Positions 23,935-33,529 of a DNA stretch of 64,000 bases are shown piece after piece. The notes below the pieces were generated by a model. It worked only from the letters and a program-made list of their open reading frames with translations. It did not search any database and was not told the origin of the DNA. This DNA comes from Macrotis lagotis (taxonomy: Eukaryota > Chordata > Mammalia > Peramelemorphia > Peramelidae): contig NC_133658.1 of NCBI RefSeq assembly GCF_037893015.1, forward strand, positions 881,248,893 to 881,312,892. Direction: 5' to 3'. Made by a program: the position numbers and the translations under genes. Every line of letters starts with the position of its first letter. Within the stretch, counting starts at the first letter, position 1.

Positions 23935-24057
23935 TTTTCTTTTTTGGAGACAATTAGGTTCAGCGACTTGTCCAAGGTCACCCAGCTGCTAAGTGTCTGA
24001 GGCTGGATTTGAACTCGGGGTCTCCTTACTCTAGGGCTGGTGTTCTATCCACTGTCA
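23935..24057 (-). mobile_element. tRNA-derived SINE, diverged, just upstream of exon 3
   Basis: 'cttgtccaaggtcacccagc', 'gaggctggatttgaactcgg' and 'ggtgttctatccactgtcac'. Confidence 0.75.
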
Positions 24058-24183
24058 CCTCATTGTTTCTTTTTCCTATACCTCAACCCCAAAGCCCCAG
24101 GACACCCTGAAAGTAGGGTTGTTCTTTTTGGAGAGGTTCACTCCATCCCTTGTCTCTTTCTGCCCTGCTTCCCTGGGGGCCAG

Positions 24184-24318
24184 GTGACCATCTTCTTCTC
24201 AGACATTGTGGGCTTTACCACTATTGCAGCCTCCTGCACCCCTCTGCAAGTGGTGGACATGCTCAATAATCTGTATGTCTGCTTCGACACAAGGATTGAG
24301 TGCTATGATGTCTACAAG
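24184..24318 (+). pseudogene. Cyclase pseudogene exon 3 (start of catalytic domain)
   Basis: 135 bases, exactly 45 codons, between 'gggggccag' and the donor GTGAGC. It encodes [19 protein letters not shown] through to ECYDVYK. The Asp of the SDIVGF motif is the first metal-binding Asp of class III cyclases and is kept. No lesion in this exon. Phase 0 on both sides joins YEQ of exon 2 to VTIFF, the normal receptor cyclase arrangement. Confidence 0.93.
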
Positions 24319-24319
24319 G

Positions 24320-24595
24320 TGAGCGAGGGTTCAGGGGTCTTGATAAGGTTGGGGAAGGCTGGTGCAGCCGTATATTTATAATTGGGGAAACTGAAGTTAA
24401 GAGAGGTTGGAGAGGCTCAGGAGTCATAACCAGGTGGGAGGCTCAGGGGCCATGGCCAGGTTGGGGAAGGCTAGTGGAAGCTCAGGGACCATGGCCAGAT
24501 TGGGTGAGGCTGATGGAACCTCAGGGCCCAAGGCCAGTTGGGAGGAAGTGGAGGGAGGTTCAGGGGCCATGCCTAGCTGGGAGGAATCATGTCAG
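24320..24595 (+). repeat. ~39-bp degenerate minisatellite in intron 3
   Basis: Six or so units built on 'ggctcaggggccatggccag' plus 'gttggggaaggctagtgga'. They start right after the exon 3 donor and almost fill the intron. The unit length is a multiple of three, which explains the long open frame. Confidence 0.8.
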
Positions 24596-24631
24596 AAGTC
24601 AAGCCAGGACAACAGCTCTCATCCCTTGCAG

Positions 24632-24806
24632 GTAGAGACCATTGGTGATGCATATATGGTAGTAAGTGGGCTACCCAAAAGGAATGGGGAGAAGCATGCT
24701 GATGAGATCCCAAAGATGGCACTGGACCTGGTAGCCGCTGTACGGCAGGTGCTAATCCCCCATATGCCCAAGGAGAAGCTGCAAATTAGGGTTGGGATCC
24801 ACACAG
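24632..24806 (+). pseudogene. Cyclase pseudogene exon 4 (catalytic domain core)
   Basis: 175 bases after 'tcccttgcag', ending at GTAAGG with phase 1. It encodes [19 protein letters not shown] through [10 protein letters not shown]. The Glu of VETIGDAY is the guanine-selecting residue of guanylyl (not adenylyl) cyclases, and the Asp is the second metal ligand; both are present. No lesion here. With exon 3 this makes the guanylyl cyclase identity secure. Confidence 0.94.
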
Positions 24807-25034
24807 GTAAGGGGAAGTGTGGGACCTGGGCAGGAGAATGGGATCAGTCAGTCCTGCTCTGCTTCCCTTAGTGGGGGGTGGGAGAGAGGATGTAGGGAGG
24901 AGATGCTTCAGGGTCTCAAAATAAATTTCCCCATCTTTGAAATAGGGGCTCATGCCAACAAATTCACCATGGTTTTCAATTTTTCTGAGCACACGGAAAG
25001 ATTATTGATTTCAATTCAATAAAGATGTATGGTG

Positions 25035-25280
25035 CACCCAAATGGCTTCTGAATAAAGACCGGGACTTGGAGTCAGGAAGATCTGATTTCAAATGTGACT
25101 TCAAATGCTTATTAGATGTGTGACCCTGGGTAAGTCTCTTCATCCTGATTATCTCAGTTCCTCCACTGTAAAATGAGCTGGAGAAGGAAATGGCAAAACC
25201 ATTCCACTATCTTTGCCAAAAAAAACCCACATGAGATAACCAAGAGTTGGACATGACTGAAATAAATCAACAACAGCAAA
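25035..25280 (+). mobile_element. MAR1-like core SINE
   Basis: 'ggacttggagtcaggaagat', 'gagctggagaaggaaatggc', 'aagagttggacatgactgaa'. Confidence 0.8.
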
Positions 25281-26019
25281 GGAGAGGATCAGGAAATGAT
25301 ACACACCCAAGTCTACCTATATAACCTTCAACACTTAGCTTTCTCTTTGTTCACTCCACTTTATTTCAGAGGGTCCACTCTGGAAGGTCAACTTCCTTTG
25401 CAAATGCAGTTATCCTTAAGATGGGCTCCTCCAACCCCAAAGATAATGAGGATATTTTACTTGTCTATGTTGTTGTTTGATATACTTACCATTGAGAATC
25501 CCTTTGTCTTCAGTCAAGTGTGATGCCCTGATCATTCCCCAGAACCCTATCTCTCCCCATCTCTGATGTTGTGACTGCCCAGCCCTTTGTGATCCTTAAC
25601 CTGCCTTAGAACTGAAGCCCTTGGGTGCCTGAATGGTCCTCATCCTGACCTAACAGACTATGCACTTAGGAGGTTGGTACTGATAATGAATGTTCAGCAT
25701 AATAAAAAGTTTAAGCTTTATATGAGGTCCTAGGCAGGGCTGTATTGCAATCACCTCAAACTCGCTACAAGAGCTGATTGTTAAATTTGTAGCATGAGCA
25801 TTTACAACCCACAAAATCCCTACAAATCAGAGCATAGTTTATTGTTTTGTTCATTGTCTAGATTTAAAGGAAGCAATGGAGAAAATGTACGTAATGCAAA
25901 TTGAGCTTAAAAAGGTCTCATGATGATGATTTCAAAAAGCCAGTTGTTAAATATTTACCAACATACCCCTGCTCTCAGGCCACTCATTTTGCCAGTCTTG
26001 CAGAAATATAGAATCTCAA

Positions 26020-26165
26020 GGTTGGGAGGGTCTTCAGAGGTCAACCAGACTTCAGATGAATCAGAGGAATCTCCTTCACAACCCATCTGAGGAGTGGTCA
26101 TTCCAATTTTGCTTTAACGCCTTCATGGAGGGAGCAGTCACGACAACTTGACTGTTTTACTCACT
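26020..26165 (-). mobile_element. CR1/L3-like LINE fragment
   Basis: 'gggagggtcttcagaggtca', 'tctccttcacaacccatctg' and 'gccttcatggaggga' resemble the antisense 3' region of old CR1/L3 elements. Confidence 0.5.
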
Positions 26166-26468
26166 TAAAAAAATGATTCTTTTTATTATAAACTTAACAA
26201 ATATCAAATAAAGTGACATTTTTGTATACACAGTAGAACAAAAAATTTAAATTGCACACGGAACTAGACTATCCCTTATTTGTGACTCATTTTTTTCTTT
26301 TAAGTATATAATAAATTCAACATGTAATTTTCAATTCTTTCTTTCAGTAAGACTTCTCCAGCCCAGGGGCTACAGTGGCACTCTCATGGGTCCTTCCATT
26401 CCTTCTTCTTTTCCTTGCTCATTGCCCCTTGCCCCTTGCCCCTTGCCTTCTTTTCCCCTTCCCTTCAG

Positions 26469-26567
26469 GCCCCTGTGTTGCTGGTGTGGTTGGCTACAAC
26501 ATGCCCCACTACTGCTTCTTGGGAGACACAGTCAACACAGCGTTTAGGATGGAATCTACCAGTCTCC
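26469..26567 (+). pseudogene. Cyclase pseudogene exon 5 (catalytic domain, donor destroyed)
   Basis: 99 bases after 'cttcccttcag', phase 1 in and out. Encodes [20 protein letters not shown] then [13 protein letters not shown]. The Cys of HYC (guanine-selecting) and the Asn and Arg of NTAxR (transition-state residues) are kept, but CLFGD has become CFLGD and the usual Ser between Ala and Arg is Phe. After 'agtctcc' the expected donor reads ATGAGT (26568-26573): a change from GTGAGT is the simplest explanation, because exon 6 joins here in phase as SLP-QKFHIS. Without the donor, read-through stops shortly after. Confidence 0.9.
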
Positions 26568-27015
26568 ATGAGTGCCTCAAGTTACTTGGCTTTCCCAAAG
26601 ACCATTCCTAAAACTTCCCACTGAGAAAATTGAAGTCCCAAGAGAAATGATCAGCCCAAGCTCACAAGACTATATGTGAAAAAAAAAAAGAGCTGAGCCT
26701 ACAGACTCTTCAAATCTACCCTATTCTTCAGGGTCTCCAGGAGGCCTCCCCTCCCCATTGAGTTTATCTTTGGCCTCCTTGGACTCTCTGTCTTTCTATC
26801 AGAGGTGAAGAATTCATTAGAAGGTAGTTCAAGTGATCTACCTCCTGTCTGCCTCCCATCCCCACCACCCTCCACCCCATGTGGAAGAAATTCTTGTCCC
26901 TTTTCATTCATCTTTTTTTCCCCTGGGGAGGAACAGCGGGCTTGGGCTAATAGTCCAGGGCACACCCCAGTCACCAGCCTTTCTCTCCCCTGGTTCATTT
27001 CTTTCTATCTGGCAG

Positions 27016-27107
27016 CCCAAAAGTTTCACATCAGCTCAGCTACGTACTAGACCCTCCTGTTTGATGACGCTTATGAAATTGAGCTTCGAGAAGAGATTGA
27101 TGTCAAG
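27016..27107 (+). pseudogene. Cyclase pseudogene exon 6 (end of catalytic domain, nonsense codon)
   Basis: 92 bases between 'atctggcag' and the donor GTGAGA. Completes Pro, then QKFHISSATY, an in-frame TAG at 27048-27050, then TLLFDDAYEIELREEIDVK. The last part matches the typical cyclase end (YEIELREEIDVKGKGK) and runs in phase 0 into exon 7, which starts GKGK. The nonsense codon alone would remove the domain end. Confidence 0.9.
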
Positions 27108-27363
27108 GTGAGAAGGGGCTGGGTTATGTAGACTGAGATGCCCGACTGGGTCCACTCTTTAACCACAGTGATCACAACACCCACCATGGATGCAGAGCTG
27201 GGCCTGACCTCATCCTGTCTACCCCTCCCTCTGCCCCCATTTTAAAGATAAGGAAAATGAAGCCCCTAGATTAAATAAAAGTGGGTTATCAAAGGTCCCA
27301 CGGACAATGATCATTAGAGTCTTTGCTTCTCTCTCTTCACAAGGGAACTAATCTCTAATGTGT

Positions 27364-27428
27364 CCTTCATTCATTCATTCACTTATCCATTCATTCATTC
27401 ACTCATTCATTCATTTATTCATTTATCA
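27364..27428. repeat. (CATT)n microsatellite
   Basis: Interrupted attc/cattcatt run followed by 'tttatcaaacattcataaag'. Confidence 0.85.
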
Positions 27429-27529
27429 AACATTCATAAAGCATCTTCCATGTGTATAAGGCACTACTCTGCTAGCTGATGAGAATAATACAAAGTTAGC
27501 TAGGCCACTAGGATTTGATTTCAGGAGCC

Positions 27530-27715
27530 AGGGCAATGGAAAGATTGTTGGATTTGGAGGCAGGGATCATGAGTTTGAATCTGAACTAGATCACTGACTA
27601 TCTGTGACTTGTTTCCCTTTTCTGAACCTCACTTTCTTCACTTGTAAAATGATGGAGTTAGACTCATTGACCTCTGAGGTCCCTTCCAGGTCTGAATTTA
27701 TGATCCTATGCTCTT
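27530..27715 (+). mobile_element. MIR/THER-type core SINE
   Basis: 'gttggatttggaggcaggga', 'cttcacttgtaaaatgatgg' and 'ctctgaggtcccttccaggt', the usual core and tail. Confidence 0.65.
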
Positions 27716-27806
27716 CCCACCTCTCCATTCTCAGTTCTTCCCCTGTAAAATGGGAAAAGTCCTTCCCAGCTCTAAATCTATGAGCCTAGGGTTATATACA
27801 CTATGG
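27711..27806 (+). repeat. Local duplication A, copy 1
   Basis: 'ttcttcccctgtaaaatggg' to 'aatctatgagcctagggtta' recurs at 28409-28505 with few changes, including unique text past the SINE tail. Confidence 0.6.
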
Positions 27807-28251
27807 TAGGAAAGAAGGCAATGGATGGCAAGGAAAATGCTCCTGACCCCATCTGTTTGGGGATGGAGCAAACCAGAGGATGGTCATCCTTGACTCCCCG
27901 CTGTGAAGCATTCTCTTGTTACACTGAATATTTCCAAGCTAAGGGTAGCTTCTCCCTTCTGCTCACAATGACCCTGGGTCATCTCTCTGCAGTGCCCTAG
28001 GAGTGTTCATGGGAAATTCCTCAGGAGACAAATGAGTTTTAATATGACCCACATTTGACCAAAGAAATGTATTGAAATAGGAGTATCTGTGGGACCTCAT
28101 TCCAAGGCAAGCCCCCCCCAAATCTAAGCATCATTGCTTTTCTTCTTTGGGGGAGGGAGACATGACTGAGAGTTAAAGAAAGAATAGATGTGGCTGATCA
28201 GTTTGGTCAGTTTAGGTTTGGGGTAAGGGAAAATTGCCTGTTTATTGAAGA

Positions 28252-28408
28252 TCTCTAAAAGAAGGGGCTATTTCCAGAGGTCATAATATCATCTAATATC
28301 AGAGGTCATCATCCAAGACTAGAAGGCACCTCAGTGGCCATCAAAGCCAATACCACCATTTTGGAGACAAGGATCCAGAGGGCCAGAGAAGGTCCACAGG
28401 ACATGGCT
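28252..28408 (+). repeat. Local duplication B, copy 1
   Basis: 'tttccagaggtcataatatc' ... 'ccattttggagacaaggatc' recurs at 29430-29600. Confidence 0.6.
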
Positions 28409-28505
28409 TTCTTCCCACCTCTCCAGCCTCAGTTTCTTCCCCTATAAAATGGGCAAAGGTCTTTTCCAGCTTTAAATCTATGAGCCTAGGATTATATGCA
28501 TAGTG
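28409..28505 (+). repeat. Local duplication A, copy 2
   Basis: Parallel to 27711-27806, directly after duplication B copy 1. Confidence 0.6.
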
Positions 28506-28714
28506 AAACCACTAACAAGCATCCAAGGTGATATTTGAACCCAGGACCTCTTGCTTCAGAGGGGGTACTTTTTTCCATACAATTCCCTCTCCTTAGAGGC
28601 CCTCAAACAGATGTTGGCTGCCTCCTTGGCTCTTGGGATATGGTAGAAAGGATTTCTGTTCAGGTCCAAGTTGGATTTGACAACTTCCAACAGCATAGAA
28701 GTGAAGATGGAGGG

Positions 28715-28865
28715 AACCTAGATGACATTTTACAGATGAATAGTTGGGGTCCAGAGAGGTTAAGGGACCTTCCCAATAGCACCCAAATTGTAAGTAACAG
28801 AGTCATGATTGAAATGCAAGTTCCTGATTCCAGAGTCTCTCTCCTACTCGCTCTCCATTTTCTTT
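28715..28865 (-). mobile_element. MIR-type core SINE
   Basis: 'cattttacagatgaatagtt', 'gagaggttaagggaccttcc' and 'gcaagttcctgattccagag'. Confidence 0.65.
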
Positions 28866-29102
28866 CAGCTTTGAGATTCTGCTGGCGATCATTATTCATT
28901 CATTCAAAAAATAATTGTTGGACATTTACTAGACATAAAGTCCTGTGCTACACTAAGTACAGAATTGAGGGTGGGGGAAGCCAAAGACAGCCATTCTTGC
29001 CCTTTCATAGAGGATGGATAGGATGTAGGTGTCCAGGAAATCCAAGCTCCCAGAGAAACCAAGATTTATGGGCCCAGCTTAGTTTCTTCTCTGCTTTTTC
29101 AG

Positions 29103-29400
29103 GGTAAAGGAAAGCAAGAACTATAGTGTTCAGAATGACAGCCTGGTGTGTCACTGGCAGCCTTCTCAGAAGGCTGTCTCTGGAAATAAGAAGAGAGAGA
29201 GGAGCCCAAGCCTGGGCCTGGCTGTGAGGAGGGGCAGCTTGGGTGGAATCAAGTCCCTGGGGAGAAAGAGGGTTCAGTGTGGAGGATACCTGGAGACACT
29301 GGCAGTAGGGTCCCCTCCCTGACTTCCTGGGTCTCAGGAGTGGGGTGTAGAACACACCATCACAGTGCTGCTAGCTGAACCCAAGGAACATATGTTCCAG
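29103..29400 (+). pseudogene. Cyclase pseudogene exon 7 (C-terminal tail, frameshifted)
   Basis: The acceptor 'tctgctttttcag' is followed by GGT AAA GGA AAG (GKGK), the usual start of the region after the cyclase domain. The next codons run into TAG in that frame. From 29119 another frame reads NYSVQNDSLVCHWQPSQKA and on, so the MKTYWL-type codons that should follow GKGK are missing with a net frame change at about 29115. A TGA at 29320 interrupts that frame, which then continues open to the strong donor GTAAGC (29401) in phase 0. Confidence 0.72.
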
Positions 29401-29429
29401 GTAAGCCTAGAGCAGCCTTAATTGGATCT

Positions 29430-29600
29430 TTTTAAAAAGAGAAAGGACTATCTCCAGAGGTCATAATGTCACAGAGTCATCATCTAAGGTTGGCAGACCC
29501 TGAGAGGCCATCAAGGCTAACCCAACATTTTGGAGACAAGGATCTCAAGGGCTGTGAGCAGTGAAGGAAAAAGGCCAGAGAGGATCACTTCCATTTTAAA
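29430..29600 (+). repeat. Local duplication B, copy 2
   Basis: 'atctccagaggtcataatgt' ... 'acattttggagacaaggatc', parallel to 28252-28408. Confidence 0.6.
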
Positions 29601-29744
29601 ATGAAAATAGTTCTTGGGCTTTAGAGCTGAAAGGGAAAAGAGAAAATTATTTGGTCTGATCCCTTATAATAATAATAATAATTTTATTACATATTAATAT
29701 TAATAATAAATTAATAGTTAATTAAGTAGTACTTATACAGACCA

Positions 29745-29950
29745 TTAGAGATTGCAGAAAACTTTACAAATACTATCTCCATTGATTCTCACAACAACTC
29801 TGGAAGGGAGGTGCTGCTTATTATTCCCATTTTACAGATGAGGAAACTAAGGCAGAGAGAGATTAGGGGACTTGCTCAAAGTCTCATAACTAATTGGAGG
29901 TCAGATTTAACAAAAATCATTCCTGATTCCAAGTACAGCATTCTATTAAC
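29745..29950 (-). mobile_element. MIR-type core SINE
   Basis: 'cattttacagatgaggaaac', 'ttaggggacttgctcaaagt' and 'attcctgattccaagtacag'. Confidence 0.75.
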
Positions 29951-29994
29951 TTGGCTTTATCATTTACAAGGAAAAATGATATCCAGAGAACTCT

Positions 29995-30255
29995 CCTTCC
30001 TCAGTTCTACCTACTGACCTCCCTGGCCTTCTTCAGGAAACCTTCCCCAACCCCACTTAATTCACTCCCTTCACTTAATTATTTTCTATTTATCCTGTAT
30101 AAAGCATGTCTATTTGTTAACATGTTAGCATCTCCCCCATTAGATTGTAAGGTCCTTGAAGATATATAAACACTTTCTTTTGCCTCTTTTGTGGCCCCCA
30201 GTGCTTTTTTTACAGTGACTAACACATTGTAGACACTTAACTTTTTTTTGATTAA
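29995..30255 (+). mobile_element. L2 LINE 3' end
   Basis: 'ggaaaccttccccaacccca' then 'ccattagattgtaaggtcct' and 'cagtgactaacacattg'. Confidence 0.75.
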
Positions 30256-30289
30256 GTGATTTGCTTGGATCATAGTTAGTTTTGCATTA

Positions 30290-30530
30290 CATCTCAATAA
30301 ATCCCTATAGCCACTCTCTGAGGTAGATACTGTTATCTCTATTTTTATTTTCTTCATTGTCACAAAGGAAGAAAATTGTTATTTTTATAACCATTATTCC
30401 CCCCATTTTACAAATGAGGAAACTGAGGCTGAGAGTGTCTTGCCAAAGGGCACACAGGTAGTAAGAGAAAGAGGCAGGATTTGAACCCTTGCCCTCTTAC
30501 CTCAAATCTAGTGCTTGCATCACATCACAG
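30290..30530 (-). mobile_element. MIR-type core SINE
   Basis: 'ttacaaatgaggaaactgag', 'cacacaggtagtaagagaaa' and 'aggatttgaacccttgccct'. Confidence 0.75.
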
Positions 30531-30639
30531 GGTCTTCATTTTCAATGCACAGTGTCATCCAACCCCACCAACTGTCTAGGATTAGAGATGTAGGGGTCAA
30601 AGTTGGGGGTGTTACAAGTAATTTGTTGGCAATGTGGAA

Positions 30640-30840
30640 CAATAGAATGAACACTTGGCTATATTTACTTATAATCAGGAATCTGGGTTCTATGTGTACC
30701 TCAGCTTGAATCCAGCTATGTGGCCTTGAAAAAGTCCCTCCCCTAACTTGGGGTCTCAGGTTCCTATTCTATAATGAGGAGGTTGAATTGGCTGATTTTC
30801 AAGGTAACTTTCAGCTGTAACTCTATGATTTTCTGATTTT
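30640..30840 (+). mobile_element. MIR/THER-type core SINE
   Basis: 'atcaggaatctgggttctat', 'ccagctatgtggccttgaaa' and the tail 'aactttcagctgtaactcta'. Confidence 0.65.
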
Positions 30841-31420
30841 AAGAGCTTCTATCAATCAGTCAATCAATCAACATGAGTTTATTAAGAGCTTTCAATGTGT
30901 CAAACACTAAGCCATCTTTTGGGGGTGCAAAGCAAAAGAAAAACAGTGCCTGCCCTCAGGGAATGTCCACTCTATTTTGGAAAGTGCAGCCTGTTCCTGG
31001 ATATGTAATTCCAGGATATGCTGGTGGGTGAGGCATCCATTGAGAACTGGGAAGACTATAACAAACATTTTGAAGGTATTTGAGGTTGGTCTAAATGATC
31101 TGGGGGTCCCAGAAAGAAGATGCATGGTATCTGGGATAGCCTATACAAAGACTCAGAGGTAGGACATAGAATAGGGAACCCTAAATAAGCCAGTGGAGAA
31201 AGTGATCTGACTGGAAGTAGGAATTAGGGTTGGTAGGATTGGGAGTGGTAAATATTATTTGAATATAATTCACAAGATAGATAATCATGCACAGATAACT
31301 AAAGTTCAATTGCCCCATATAAAGCAGTATTCTGGGTTGGGTTGCTTTTTTTTAGTCAAACTATTTACTTTTTAAAAGTAGGATCATTCACTGTGTGGTT
31401 TCCTTTTTTTCTTTTTCCAG

Positions 31421-31594
31421 CCCAATTCGATGACACCTGCCCTGGGCGAGGCACCTGAAACAGTCTCCTCAACTGAATACTCACTTAGCAATGCCCCAAA
31501 GCAGTCTGAGCTCATGTGTCAACCTGGGGATGAGATGCCCCACAGACCCAACCTAAGTGATGGAGTCTCCCTACTGGCATCCCCTTCTATCTAG
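31421..31594 (+). pseudogene. Cyclase pseudogene exon 8 (C-terminus), proposed
   Basis: A strong acceptor (long T tract, 'ctttttccag') is followed by 57 open codons, starting PNSMTPALGEAPETVSS and ending LLASPSI, then TAG at 31592. Phase 0 fits the exon 7 donor. The tail is rich in Ser, Pro and acidic residues with no domain. It is assigned by phase, order and orientation, not by homology, so it could be spurious. Confidence 0.5.
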
Positions 31595-31599
31595 TGTGT

Positions 31600-32480
31600 C
31601 CCCTTATGCCTGAGAAATATTAGCCAGGGGCAACTAGGGAAGGATAGATTCCTGCCTGTTTTTGTGGAGGAGATGAACTAGACCAATGGATTAGCCTTCC
31701 TGGGGGTTGGACGTCAGGGCTGACTCTTTAGGACTATGGATGGACCATTGACCCAAGGGTCAAAGCCTAGACTCAAGGAGAAAGATCTGAAGACTAAACT
31801 TTGGAAGCTAAGAGCAACCTTTAGTGCCAACTGAGACCCTTTGTCTGTAACCTTAAGATCTATGAGCTCCTTTGGGAGTGAAGAATGAAAAGGGGCAGAT
31901 ATCCACTTGATCTGGAGAGCTACACCTGGGGGGTTGGTCTGGAGGCTTCAGCTTATGGAGTCTGACCTGTAAGGGAGCTTAGAGGTCCATTGGTTCAGGG
32001 GCTCTTACCCTGGAATGGACTCTGGCATAGATTTAGATGAGGAAAAAAATGCATCTTTGTTTTCTCTAACTTCTATCTAAAAAGATAGCATTTCCTTCTA
32101 TCATGAATTAAAAAAATATTCTGAGAACAGATCCATGGACCCATGACACACACAAAGGGTAGGAACTCATGACAAAGCCCATGATGCTATTTTACAAAGG
32201 AAGAAACGGAAACTCAGAGGGAATAAACTGATTTCCCAAGGGGTCCTTGATACACTCCTTTAGATCTCAGTTTCTTCATCAGTTCCTTTTTCAGTTTCTT
32301 TGTTTCTAAAATGGGAGTAATAATAGGATCTATCTCATAGGGCTGTTATGAGGATGAAGAGAGATAACATCTGAAAATAGTTCTATTTTAACATATTTCT
32401 CTATCACTTTGATATAGAAATGTTTGTTATAATAATAGCTATAATAATTAGTATTAGTTATGTTAGTATTACAAGTGTTT
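31600..32480. other. Possible 3' untranslated and flanking DNA of the cyclase pseudogene
   Basis: No coding frame. A possible polyadenylation signal AATAAA lies at 32222. 32170-32340 holds MIR-like text ('gtttctaaaatgggagtaat'). Confidence 0.35.
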
Positions 32481-32586
32481 ATTATTGTTAATCATTCGTT
32501 ATTATAGTGTCGTAATACATAGTAGTGGTAGTATGAATAGTAGTAATAAGAGGAGGAAGAGGAATGGCAGCAGTAGCAGTGGTAAC

Positions 32587-32587
<1 letters not shown>

Positions 32588-32654
<67 letters not shown>

Positions 32655-32655
32655 G
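32588..32655. repeat. (AGT)n microsatellite
   Basis: About 22 near-perfect AGT units. The poly-Ser open frame through it is an artefact. Confidence 0.97.
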
Positions 32656-33060
32656 AAGAGGAGGAGGAGGTTTAGATGACCTCTAAGGGTTTTTCAGCTC
32701 TGAATGGATGTAATGATCTTTGGATGGGAACACTGAAAAAATGGCTAATATGCAGTTCATACCCAAGATAAATGAAAAACAGCAAGAAAGCCTATGACAG
32801 CTTTTAATGATGGACTACATTTCGGAGTCCTGAAAGAACTAGTATATATACCTGGGGTCTATTGGTAAATCTTTATCAACTAGTTTATCTCTCCCCCAAA
32901 ATGTACCCATGACCCACTGTTCAATTTAATCTTCAGTATGGACTTTTCTCCATCATTTTTTTCAGATTTCAAAATTTAACAAAATAATAAGTCAAATCCT
33001 GACTTGTAGCCTTTTCTAATTTCTGGAGAGTAAATAATCTAATTCAAAATGTAACAGTCC

Positions 33061-33209
33061 TAGGGGCGGCTAGGTGGTGCAGTGGATAGAGCACTGGCCT
33101 TGGAGTCAGGAGGACCTGGGTTCAAATCAGACACTTAATAATGACCTAGCTGTGTGGCCTTGGGCAAGCCACTTAATCCCATTTGCCTTGCAAAAACCTA
33201 AAAAAAAAT
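33061..33209 (+). mobile_element. Marsupial SINE with target-site duplication
   Basis: Full copy from 'ggggcggctaggtggtgcag' to 'tgccttgcaaaaacc', flanked by 'aaaatgtaacagtcc' on the left and 'aaaatgtaacaatcc' on the right. Confidence 0.93.
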
Positions 33210-33529
33210 GTAACAATCCATTCTCCTGAGCAGGTATGAGCAGATCCCAGCATTCCCTTAGCGACCATCTTTGAAAAATCAAGGAGAACAGGTATAGTCC
33301 TGTAAGATTGGAGCCAAGCAAATGTTCCGATTTTCCAAAGAAGGGTAGAAGGTGGTACCTCTAAATCAGAAGCCAGTGAACTTGACTTGGATTCCTTTTG
33401 ACTTTTGATTTTTGAACATTTTGAAAGGAAAATAGTGACCTGAAGGAGTTAAATTAGTTTCATCATGCAGTGAGTATTTCCACAGTAGCATCTTACCTTT
33501 AATGGGTTGTCTGTAGAAAATCCAGTTCA

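Larger units (their letters stand above)
13967..31594 (+). pseudogene. NIT-domain receptor guanylyl cyclase, disrupted (whole locus)
   Basis: Eight exons (13967-14112, 15116-16207, 24184-24318, 24632-24806, 26469-26567, 27016-27107, 29103-29400, 31421-31594) rebuild a receptor-like guanylyl cyclase, an enzyme that makes cGMP from GTP at the membrane. The order is N-tail, membrane segment, NIT-like sensor, membrane segment, signalling helix, class III cyclase domain, C-tail; no kinase-homology domain is seen. Junction phases 2,0,0,1,1,0,0 all agree. The cyclase part is certain; the NIT assignment rests on architecture and the 'RFLQEERDLY' type helix. Lesions: TAG at 15771, a one-base frameshift near 16120, donor GT to AT at 26568, TAG at 27048, a frameshift at about 29115 and TGA at 29320. 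Introns with matching phases exclude a processed copy. I see no human gene that corresponds; it is not NPR1, NPR2, GUCY2C, 2D or 2F, which have kinase-homology domains. Confidence 0.82.

Noticed and set aside
24407..24871. Extended cyclase exon including Gly/Met/Ala-rich repeats
   Set aside because: The open frame upstream of 24632 is the intronic minisatellite. The 'tcccttgcag' acceptor and family alignment place the exon start at 24632.
13967..31594. A functional guanylyl cyclase gene
   Set aside because: Two in-frame nonsense codons, a tail stop, two frameshifts and a destroyed donor cannot be joined into one working frame by plausible splicing.
13967..31594. A processed (retro) copy of a cyclase
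   Set aside because: Exons are separated by introns with proper splice sites and matching phases, and no poly-A tail or flanking duplication is seen.
32485..32679. Poly-serine small protein
   Set aside because: Translation of an (AGT)n microsatellite.
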